This document shows positions 17,528-24,383 of a stretch of 64,000 bases of DNA, one piece after another. Source of the DNA: Rubritalea marina DSM 17716 (GTDB lineage Bacteria; Verrucomicrobiota; Verrucomicrobiia; Verrucomicrobiales; Akkermansiaceae); assembly GCF_000378105.1 (NCBI RefSeq), contig NZ_KB899248.1:62001-126000 (forward strand), given 5' to 3'. The position numbers were made by a program, and so were the translations under genes. The first letter of the stretch is position 1, and every line of letters starts with the position of its first letter. The notes beneath the pieces were generated by a model that made no database searches, was not told the DNA's origin, and worked only from the letters and a program-made list of their open reading frames with translations.

Positions 17528-19183
17528 ATGATCGCCACCAGACTGACGGAATCTCGCGATGAATTGCTAGAGCTTGTTCGCTATGTGCGAGGCCTAGCGA
17601 GGGAGTCGTCGACCGAAGTCGACTCGGGTGATGATGCTCTGATCGAGCAATCGCAGCGCCCATTTCGGATTGCGGTGGTGGGGCCGCGGGAGGTGGGAAA
17701 GACCAGTTTTTTTGAGCAACTGGTTTCCTGTAAGTTTGATAAAGCATGGGCCCGAGCTGGCGGGGTGATGATTGTTCGCGACATCGGGCATCGCGTGTTT
17801 GTCGATTACGAGAAAGCCTGTAAGATTCACTACCAATCACGGATGCGCGGTGTGGAACTGGTTGAGTTTTCTGATTTGGCGAAAATGGACTCGGTGCAGC
17901 GGCTTGCTGCTGAGAAATTGCTTCGTGGGGCGGATTTTACTTTCTACCTGATCTCAGCGGAAAACCCGTGGGATGCGCCGACCTGGAATACGATTTCGGA
18001 TTCTTTTGCTTGGACTGAGGAAAAGGCGGCCCTGGTATTGCATAAAACCGACACGCGTCTGGAAAAGGATTTAGGTATTTTACAGCAGCACATGCGCGAG
18101 CTTTGTGCCAAGAAGCTCAAGGCAGTCTTGCCAGATTTTGCCACGAGCTTGAAGCGTCCCAATTCGATACAGTTATTAAGAGAGTTTCTCGATGACACAC
18201 TCGAGCGTAGTCGTGAAAGAAGGCGTTCAGTGCGCATGGTGTATGATTCGTGTTACGCGCTGCTCAGGCGCTGTGAACAGGCTGTAGATGATCAGGTCAG
18301 AGAGCTGAAGGGGGATCAAGAATTCCTGCAGTCGGTAGAGGCTCAGGTGGTGCGATTTCGCGAGCAAAAGATCACGGAAGTGCAGGATCGTATTGGCGAG
18401 TTGGGTGGCTTGATGGACACAATAGAGCCCAAGGTCTATCGCTACATGGCGTGGCGTACTGGTGTCTTGGGGTCGATGGTCTCGGTATTTGGTAATGGGA
18501 GTTTGGCGATGAAGGTGGAGTCTTATCTTTGTAAAAAACTGCAAGAAGAAGCGACTGATTACGCCCAAGAGGAAGCGAGCAAGATGATTGATCAATGTCG
18601 TGAGGAATGGCATACGATGCGCCCCAGCCTGCAACAACGGCTCTCGGTGGATGTGGCTGAATTCGACGAGGATACCTTTGCTGATCTAGGCGAAGAATTT
18701 ATAGAATCGAGTGCCGCAGCGGTGAGCCAGGCAGTGGTGAGCATGAGGCTGCGCGGTAGTGTCGATAGTTTAGTGCATCGCAGGCATCGGATCCAACAAC
18801 GCATCGCGCAGCTTGTCCTGCTTCTCTTGTTTCTCGGTCTCACATGGGGAGCGTTTGTGTCGGAGAATCCTTTTCACTTGTTTACCCAGATCACGCTAGG
18901 ACTCGCTGTTGTTTTGATGCTTGTGGGCGCGGTCTACGCCAAGCGCAGCCAGGAGGAACTTATGGAGGTGTTTTTTGAGGCCTACGACACCACCGCGGGC
19001 TCGCTCACCATGGGGGTCGGTGAGGCTCACCTCGATCGTATGCGTGTGTTCTTCACTGGTTTTACTCCGATGTTTGAGAGCACGCGCAAGCACATTGCGC
19101 GCGAGCAACAGAGTCTCGGCCCACTGGAGAAGGTCGCTGCTAACCTCTACTTGCGTCTACGTTCTTGGGAAAGTAGCTTCTAA
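17528..19183 (+). CDS. Dynamin-like / P-loop GTPase with membrane segments
   Basis: 551 residues. G1 is 'AVVGPREVGKTSFFEQL' near residue 50 and a G4-like motif 'VLHKTDTRLEKD' near 175, so it is a GTPase of the TRAFAC type. Long Glu/Gln/Arg-rich helices follow (about 220-310 and 340-430, coiled-coil character), then two close hydrophobic segments (about 440-480, 'LVLLLLFLGLTWGAF' and 'LGLAVVLMLVGAVYA') and another helix. This plan (GTPase, helical stalk, paired membrane insertion, helix) is that of bacterial dynamin-like proteins, which remodel membranes. The assignment to a named subgroup is not possible by eye. It shares a transcript with the deacetylase gene. Its stop overlaps that of the convergent LysR gene by 4 bp. 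Confidence 0.75.
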   Translation: MIATRLTESRDELLELVRYVRGLARESSTEVDSGDDALIEQSQRPFRIAVVGPREVGKTSFFEQLVSCKFDKAWARAGGVMIVRDIGHRVFVDYEKACKIHYQSRMRGVELVEFSDLAKMDSVQRLAAEKLLRGADFTFYLISAENPWDAPTWNTISDSFAWTEEKAALVLHKTDTRLEKDLGILQQHMRELCAKKLKAVLPDFATSLKRPNSIQLLREFLDDTLERSRERRRSVRMVYDSCYALLRRCEQAVDDQVRELKGDQEFLQSVEAQVVRFREQKITEVQDRIGELGGLMDTIEPKVYRYMAWRTGVLGSMVSVFGNGSLAMKVESYLCKKLQEEATDYAQEEASKMIDQCREEWHTMRPSLQQRLSVDVAEFDEDTFADLGEEFIESSAAAVSQAVVSMRLRGSVDSLVHRRHRIQQRIAQLVLLLLFLGLTWGAFVSENPFHLFTQITLGLAVVLMLVGAVYAKRSQEELMEVFFEAYDTTAGSLTMGVGEAHLDRMRVFFTGFTPMFESTRKHIAREQQSLGPLEKVAANLYLRLRSWESSF

Positions 19184-20073
19184 TCGCTGGATCTTTTGTT
19201 GCTCTCGGTGGCATGGAGCAGCTCGGCGATGAAGTTGTTCGTGATGGTATCTGGAGCGCTATCGTTGCGCCAGCCCACACTGACGGGCACGAGTGCGGCG
19301 CTTGATTCCTCCAGAGCCACCAAGCACAGGTCTGAATCTAAGGAACTGCCTTCAGCCACTAGGGCGACTCCTAGCCCAGCTGAAATGGCCAAGCTGACGC
19401 TCTCAATACTATCGAACTCACCAGAAATCTTGGCATTGATCTGGTGGTCTTGGAAGAATTGCACCACCCCGCGGTAGTATTCAGGGTATTCGTGGCGAGC
19501 TAAGAGTAATAATTTTTCTCCATCGAGGGCGTCGGCGCTGATGCTGTTACTGCGCGCAAAAGGGTGCTTTGGCGGGACCGCGAGGCAGAGGCGTTTATCA
19601 AAGAGTCGCTGCCACGTGATTTCCTTGTTGGGGAATTCAGCACTGACGATCAGGTCAACTTGGTCGTCGAGCAAAAGCTGGCGCATTTCCTCGGAACTTT
19701 TGTCGTGGAGCTCAATTTTCACACTAGCGTGGAATTGTAAGAAGCGACTCATCGTTCCCTTGAGTAATTTACCAGCGAGGCTGGGGGCGTAGGCGACGCG
19801 GATGGTACCACCTTCGATTTCACGGCGTATGCCTTCGATGCGCCGATCCATATCGTGAATGAGTGCTTCACCTTCGCGTTGCACTACCTTGCCAGCGGTG
19901 GTGAGGCGGATTGATTTGGCGCCGCGGTCTAGCAGCTTCCAGCCGCAGTCGTCTTCAAAGGCTTTAATCTGCCGACTCAAAGCCGGCTGAGTCATGCGCA
20001 GCTGAGCTGAGGCGGCAGTGATGCTGCCAGATTTAGCAACTTGTAAGAAATAGCGAAGCTGACGGATTTGCAT
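19180..20073 (-). CDS. LysR-family transcriptional regulator
   Basis: 297 residues. The N-terminal helix-turn-helix is classical ('MQIRQLRYFLQVAKSGSITA', 'AQLRMTQPALSRQIKAFE'), then the two-subdomain effector-binding region ('IRVAYAPSLAGKLLKG', 'DLIVSAEFPNKEITWQ', 'GVALVAEGSSLDSD'). It is divergently oriented to the pirin gene, with two T-N11-A type sites in the shared region, so it very likely controls pirin and itself. The inducer is unknown. Confidence 0.95.
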   Translation of the reverse strand: MQIRQLRYFLQVAKSGSITAASAQLRMTQPALSRQIKAFEDDCGWKLLDRGAKSIRLTTAGKVVQREGEALIHDMDRRIEGIRREIEGGTIRVAYAPSLAGKLLKGTMSRFLQFHASVKIELHDKSSEEMRQLLLDDQVDLIVSAEFPNKEITWQRLFDKRLCLAVPPKHPFARSNSISADALDGEKLLLLARHEYPEYYRGVVQFFQDHQINAKISGEFDSIESVSLAISAGLGVALVAEGSSLDSDLCLVALEESSAALVPVSVGWRNDSAPDTITNNFIAELLHATESNKRSSD

Positions 20074-20078
20074 GACGT

Positions 20079-20125
20079 ATACCTACCTGGCATGAACCTG
20101 GGAATCAAGTATACCTTTTAGGTAT
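20079..20125. promoter_or_regulatory. Paired LysR-type binding sites between the regulator and pirin genes
   Basis: 20111-20125 is ATACCT-TTT-AGGTAT, a perfect 6-bp-arm palindrome fitting T-N11-A. 20079-20093 is ATACCTACCTGGCAT, the same pattern with a decayed right arm. The two sites are 32 bp apart, about three helical turns, the usual RBS/ABS layout for a LysR tetramer at a divergent promoter. Confidence 0.7.
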
Positions 20126-20182
20126 GCCATGAGAGAGGTCTAGTCATGAGACAAAAGCCATCGTTTGTGGCAATGTCAATGC

Positions 20183-20902
20183 ATGGAAACAACAAAGCAA
20201 CAGATTCAAGTATGGCGTTCTGAGGAACGCGGGCATGAGAATCATGGCTGGCTCAATGCTCGCCACAGCTTTTCCTTTGGCAATTACTACAACCCAGCCC
20301 GTATGGGTTTTCGTAGCCTCCGTGTGATCAACCAAGACATCATCGCACCGGGGATGGGCTTCGGCATGCACCCGCACCGCAACATGGAGATCTTCACCTA
20401 CATGCTCGATGGGGTGCTCGCACACAAGGACAGCATGGGCAATGAAGGCGCGATCCGCCCAGGGCAGATCCAAGTCATGTCAGCAGGGAAGGGCGTCCAG
20501 CACTCCGAGTTCAATGGCTCCGCTGATCAAGAAGCATCCTTGCTGCAGATCTGGCTCTTGCCAAACGAAGAGGGCACCGAGCCAAGTTATACAGAATGGG
20601 AACCCAGCGCCGAGCACGCCAATGACAAGCTCACCCTATTGATTTCACCCGATGGCCGCCAAGGCTCCGCTACGATTCGCCAAGATGCCTTTATCTATAG
20701 CATCAAGTTAGATGCAGGCGAATCGCTGGAGCTGCCCGTAGCCCTCGGACGTGGAGCCTGGCTTCAGCTCGTGTGTGGCGAGCTCGAGCTTAATGGCAAC
20801 CACCAGCTGAGCGCAGGCGATGCCGCCTCCACCGAGGATGCCGGCACCCTCACTATCTCAGCCAAGAGCGAAGTAGAAGCGCTCTTTTTTGATCTCAACT
20901 AA
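20183..20902 (+). CDS. Pirin family protein (YhhW/quercetinase-like bicupin)
   Basis: 239 residues from the ATG at 20183. The first cupin has the conserved metal ligands: 'GFGMHPHRNMEIFTYMLDG' (H-x-H) and 'GKGVQHSEFN' (H and E), with 'LNARHSFSFGNYYNP' before them as in YhhW. The second cupin is present but lacks ligands, as usual. Bacterial members can show quercetin 2,3-dioxygenase activity in vitro; the real substrate is normally unknown. Control by the divergent LysR regulator is likely. The yceI-type gene follows after 40 bp. Confidence 0.92.
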   Translation: METTKQQIQVWRSEERGHENHGWLNARHSFSFGNYYNPARMGFRSLRVINQDIIAPGMGFGMHPHRNMEIFTYMLDGVLAHKDSMGNEGAIRPGQIQVMSAGKGVQHSEFNGSADQEASLLQIWLLPNEEGTEPSYTEWEPSAEHANDKLTLLISPDGRQGSATIRQDAFIYSIKLDAGESLELPVALGRGAWLQLVCGELELNGNHQLSAGDAASTEDAGTLTISAKSEVEALFFDLN

Positions 20903-20942
20903 CAAACTAATCCAACAACTAAAAATAATAGATAGAAACACC

Positions 20943-21578
20943 ATGAAAAACACAGCATTAGCACTAACCGCAGTCGCAGCTACCGTCACATTCGTATCGT
21001 GTGAGAACCCTGCAGACAAGTCCACCGCAGCCAAGGTTTCCGAGGCTAAGGAAGTTCAAGCTGGGGACGCCACTGGCCAAAAGTGGAGCTTCACCGAAGG
21101 CTCCAGCATCACCTTCGTTGGCTCCAAGGTGACTGGCTCACACGAAGGCGGCTTCAAGAAATTTGACGGCCACTTCTTTGTAGACGGCGAAGAACTCGCA
21201 GCCAGCGGTCACGAAGTGGTGATCGATATGAGCTCTACCTGGTCTGATGCTGAGAAGCTCACTGGCCACTTGTTGTCACCAGACTTCTTTGATGTGAAGC
21301 AGTATCCGAACAGCACCTTCACCGTGACTGGTCTCAAGGAGCAAGCTGGCGCCAAGGGCGAGACCCATCTCCTCACTGGCAACCTCGACTTCCACGGTGT
21401 GACCAAGTCCATCGACATCCCAGTCAATGTTTCCAAGGCAGACGGCGAAATCAAGCTCAAGGCTGACTTCTTCATCAACCGCTTCGACTTCAACGTGAAG
21501 TACCCAGGCAAGACCGACGACCTCATCCGCGAGGAAGTTGTCATCCGCTTCGACCTCACTGCCCAGCCGCAGTCCTAA
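20943..21578 (+). CDS. YceI-like family lipoprotein
   Basis: 211 residues from the ATG at 20943, chosen because a lipoprotein signal follows directly ('MKNTALALTAVAATVTFVSC'). The YceI lipocalin-like barrel is clear: 'SSITFVGSKVTGSHEGGFKK', 'LTGHLLSPDFFDVKQYPNST', 'HLLTGNLDFHGVTKSIDIPV' and 'FDFNVKYPGK'. YceI proteins bind long isoprenoid or quinone-type molecules in the periplasm and are often linked to stress response. It follows pirin on the same strand and ends at a strong terminator (21619-21652), so pirin and yceI are probably one LysR-regulated operon. Confidence 0.92.
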   Translation: MKNTALALTAVAATVTFVSCENPADKSTAAKVSEAKEVQAGDATGQKWSFTEGSSITFVGSKVTGSHEGGFKKFDGHFFVDGEELAASGHEVVIDMSSTWSDAEKLTGHLLSPDFFDVKQYPNSTFTVTGLKEQAGAKGETHLLTGNLDFHGVTKSIDIPVNVSKADGEIKLKADFFINRFDFNVKYPGKTDDLIREEVVIRFDLTAQPQS

Positions 21579-21618
21579 GCCTCATTCGTAAATCACAAAC
21601 CATTCTAAACCCAATCGT

Positions 21619-21652
21619 CCGTCAGTACGCTCTGCGTGCTGACGGATTTTTT
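21619..21652 (+). terminator. Terminator of the pirin-yceI operon
   Basis: CCGTCAGTACGC-TCT-GCGTGCTGACGG (12-bp stem with one mismatch) followed by ATTTTTT, 40 bp after the yceI stop. Confidence 0.92.
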
Positions 21653-21817
21653 GTGTCAATGGTTCTGGAGCTTCGTTGGCTTCCATATTTATTGATACTA
21701 CGCAGGACATTTCCAAGATGGATCGTTTCTAGCAGAAAAGATTTGATGTAATCTACTTAGCTGTTAGCTATATGTAGCTCTCTGAGTGATCAACAAAATC
21801 ACCTCAATCAATTTCGT

Positions 21818-22189
21818 ATGAAATACATCTATCCATTCATACGCTCTTCTATTTGCGCCTCTTTTCTTGTTGTTTTATCCTCTTGTGCTCAGCAAACAGA
21901 TGAGCTTCCTCCTGTTTCATCGATAAAATCGAATCTTGCAGAAGAAGGAACATTAACAAACAAAGTTCTTGAGAGAGATGCGACCCAGGCTATTCGCAAA
22001 CTCAAGGGCGGAAATCCACAAATTATCAAATTTGTCCTTCAACAGCCTGTTGGGGCTTCCGGAAATAAAGCATGGAGAGAAATATGGGTTACTGATCCAC
22101 ACGGCAAAAGTGAAAGCTTCATCATGACATTCCGAGAAGACGGTAGAGGTTCAGCTAACTTTGAGATCGAACCTATGAGAAGAAGCTAG
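21818..22189 (+). CDS. Small lipoprotein of unknown function
   Basis: 123 residues beginning with a lipoprotein signal ('FLVVLSSCAQQ', lipobox Cys near residue 23). The rest is polar, with a central 'LKGGNPQIIKFVLQQPVG' and 'AWREIWVTDPHGKSESF' that could form a small beta sheet. I recognise no family. It stands alone between terminators, and its AT-leaning sequence resembles the two following unknown genes rather than the pirin operon, which suggests an accessory segment from here to about 24260. Confidence 0.55.
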   Translation: MKYIYPFIRSSICASFLVVLSSCAQQTDELPPVSSIKSNLAEEGTLTNKVLERDATQAIRKLKGGNPQIIKFVLQQPVGASGNKAWREIWVTDPHGKSESFIMTFREDGRGSANFEIEPMRRS

Positions 22190-22376
22190 GACTTGAGTCA
22201 TTATTCGAGTAAATTTACAGATCTAACAAAATCTTATTCCGCTACAAGTTGTCTCTATCTGACAGTCAATCCTACGCTATTGGCCCGGCGGCTCTGAGAA
22301 ACATTCAACGCATTAATTGCGCATTTTCACCGACCTCTCGAGGGGCGCGCATAATGTGCTCTGAGTTCTATTTAAA

Positions 22377-22715
22377 ATGAATCCGTTAAAACTAATATCT
22401 CTAGCACTCATCGTATTGTCGACTTTCAGTTGCCAAACGATGTATGTTCCACCTCATCTACCTCAGCACGCAACAACATCATTATATGGTAAGACTCTTG
22501 AGCCGATAAGAGGCAAAGAAAATTACTACAAGCTTAAGGTTTATACAGGCGGTACAGCAGGTACGAAGCACGCAACCCAAGTAGCCGAAAGTGAAATTGA
22601 ACGGTGGATGGTAGGTAAAGAATACGCTTCTTATGAGATTACAAAGACGCGCTACGTACCATTTCCAATTTCACATGTGTACTTTGAAATCAAAATGGCA
22701 AGTGGTAAAAACTAA
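22377..22715 (+). CDS. Small lipoprotein of unknown function
   Basis: 112 residues starting with 'MNPLKLISLALIVLSTFSCQ', a clear lipoprotein signal (Cys19). The mature region is short and rich in Tyr and Thr ('NYYKLKVYTGGTAGTKHATQ', 'RYVPFPISHVYFEIKMASG'), consistent with a small beta fold. No family recognised. A 187-bp non-coding gap separates it from the preceding lipoprotein gene. Confidence 0.5.
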   Translation: MNPLKLISLALIVLSTFSCQTMYVPPHLPQHATTSLYGKTLEPIRGKENYYKLKVYTGGTAGTKHATQVAESEIERWMVGKEYASYEITKTRYVPFPISHVYFEIKMASGKN

Positions 22716-22774
22716 GGTGCTATAGTATTAAAAAAGACAGAGCACGGATATAATGAATGATTGTGTAGGCCAAT

Positions 22775-23410
22775 TTAAAAGCCCAACTGCGAAAGTATCA
22801 GGTCGGCCTGTTCTTTCATTAGAGGTTGTAACTCTTTTATTAAGGTCTTTTTCTCGCTAGCAGTCAGTTCATTCCATGAATCGACCTCTCTATCAATAGA
22901 TGTCGGTTTGTACGAGTAGCCTTTCTCAACGCCGTAGTTCACAGGTTGATAGTTATAGGATTTTTTTCCATTTTGAGTAACCTCAAGAGCTCCGCGCATA
23001 TTGCAAAATGCTACGATTGGAGAAGACATGCTGAGAAAGCTTCTTCGATGAAACCCGACTCCTGTCATCCCTGGGTTTCCGTATGGGTATGTTGGGTGTA
23101 ACTTGAGACAAATATCATGCTCTGGGGTTGTAGTAAGGTATGCGGGATATCCTTTGTCTTTAAGACTATCGACTAAGTATCTTGCGAACGAAACATCTTG
23201 GTCCTTGATTCCACCGAATTCATTATTGAATGCTGTGGTACCGATTACTGTAAATCTAGGCTTTGTGTCTTCTGACTCAACGACTGCTATCCCACTTTTG
23301 GTGACTTGTTTCAAACTCTCAGGGGCGATCTGCTGATTATTAACGCAGGAACTAAGGAGCGTGAAAGTCATGCATAGGCTTGTAAGGAATATCCTGTTTT
23401 GTTTGTTCAT
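22775..23410 (-). CDS. Lipoprotein of unknown function (weakly DUF4136-like)
   Basis: From the ATG at 23410 the protein has 211 residues with a lipoprotein signal ('TLLSSCVNN'). The body contains 'RFTVIGTTAFNNEFGGIKDQ', 'FARYLVDSLKDKGYPAYLTT' and a near-C-terminal helix, an order that recalls outer-membrane DUF4136-like lipoproteins, but the resemblance is weak. It is transcribed toward the small lipoprotein at 22377. Function unknown. Confidence 0.5.
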   Translation of the reverse strand: MNKQNRIFLTSLCMTFTLLSSCVNNQQIAPESLKQVTKSGIAVVESEDTKPRFTVIGTTAFNNEFGGIKDQDVSFARYLVDSLKDKGYPAYLTTTPEHDICLKLHPTYPYGNPGMTGVGFHRRSFLSMSSPIVAFCNMRGALEVTQNGKKSYNYQPVNYGVEKGYSYKPTSIDREVDSWNELTASEKKTLIKELQPLMKEQADLILSQLGF

Positions 23411-23534
23411 GATTTTTCTGATCAAGTAGGAATCTATAAGTGTTAGTTTAACATGTTAGTAAACCAGCCTAACTAGAAGTCAACGGCAAATCGAACTTTG
23501 GATTATGAGTGCCAAAATATCGCTAAATTTAGCT

Positions 23535-23840
23535 TTAGTTCGGCGAGTAAAACAAGACTCCAACCCGTTCGATATGCTCTAGCAATGAAGGTGTTCTGAT
23601 CTGCGAGCGTATTGAAATATCAAAAGTGTAGGGTAGTAGGAGGTCGTCTAGCTCGTTCTCAAGCTTTGCTAGATAGCGATGATTCAGGTTCTCTCCGACG
23701 AGTGTTAGGTCGATGTCAGAGGCTGGACGGTGGGTTCCCATTGCCCTTGATCCGTAGAGAATCGCTTGTTCAATCTCCGGGTATTTGGAAAACACCTCGA
23801 GGATTGCTTGGTAATCTGTATCTTTAAGGCTCAATACCAT
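23535..23840 (-). CDS. MNT-type nucleotidyltransferase (antitoxin of a HEPN/MNT pair)
   Basis: 101-residue minimal nucleotidyltransferase with the signature 'YGSRAMGTHRPASDIDL' (GS-x10-D-x-D type) and 'YTFDISIRSQI' with the third Asp. In HEPN/MNT pairs the MNT protein inactivates its partner by adding AMP to it. It is translated 2 bp after the stop of the HEPN gene, the tight coupling usual for toxin-antitoxin pairs. Confidence 0.88.
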   Translation of the reverse strand: MVLSLKDTDYQAILEVFSKYPEIEQAILYGSRAMGTHRPASDIDLTLVGENLNHRYLAKLENELDDLLLPYTFDISIRSQIRTPSLLEHIERVGVLFYSPN

Positions 23841-23842
23841 GC

Positions 23843-24256
23843 TTACATATCCTCTGCTAGGCGTGCATGGAGTTGCAGAAATGCCGAGTGATAGTCATTT
23901 CGAATGAGTTCGCTGATTTCATCGGCAGTGTCCTCATTGTAGGTATGGGATGATTTATTTCTGCTCTTAATCATTTCCATCCAAGTATCTGGATTTTCAA
24001 TTAGTCCTCTAGCAGCTGCCATCCGTGTGGCATCGCGTGACCCTTGGATGTTGGCTTCCCCTTGATATTGGTAAAAGTCTTTCACCGTGTTCCACGCCAG
24101 TTCGTGAGTGAACTCGAAGGCCTGAATCAAGCCTTGGTCCTCAAGAGCAGTCAGAGGGCGCTCGAATGAAAGCTCCACAGCTTCACTCAATCGCTGAAGG
24201 GCGCGGGTGTAGTTGATGTAGCGTTGCTTCCATCGAATATCCTCTGAATCTACCAT
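23843..24256 (-). CDS. HEPN-domain protein (HI0074-like nucleotidyltransferase substrate-binding; toxin)
   Basis: 137 residues, all helical, of the HI0074/DUF86-related 'nucleotidyltransferase substrate-binding' group. The opening 'RWKQRYINYTRALQRLSEAV' and 'FEFTHELAWNTVKDFYQYQG' are diagnostic, and the R-x4-H active motif is 'SRNKSSHTYNE'. HEPN partners are RNases when not modified. It is the first gene of the two-gene unit on the minus strand. It lies among accessory genes, as expected for a mobile toxin-antitoxin or defence module. Confidence 0.87.
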   Translation of the reverse strand: MVDSEDIRWKQRYINYTRALQRLSEAVELSFERPLTALEDQGLIQAFEFTHELAWNTVKDFYQYQGEANIQGSRDATRMAAARGLIENPDTWMEMIKSRNKSSHTYNEDTADEISELIRNDYHSAFLQLHARLAEDM

Positions 24257-24383
24257 GTTGCTGTTAGTATTACTTAGTATCTAGTGATAGACTCTCTACG
24301 AGTCAAATGCAAGGTTGCATGGCTGAGAATCCGAAGGAGTAGGAGATTTGAGTTCTGCAGTGGAATACTATGGATCTATCTTA

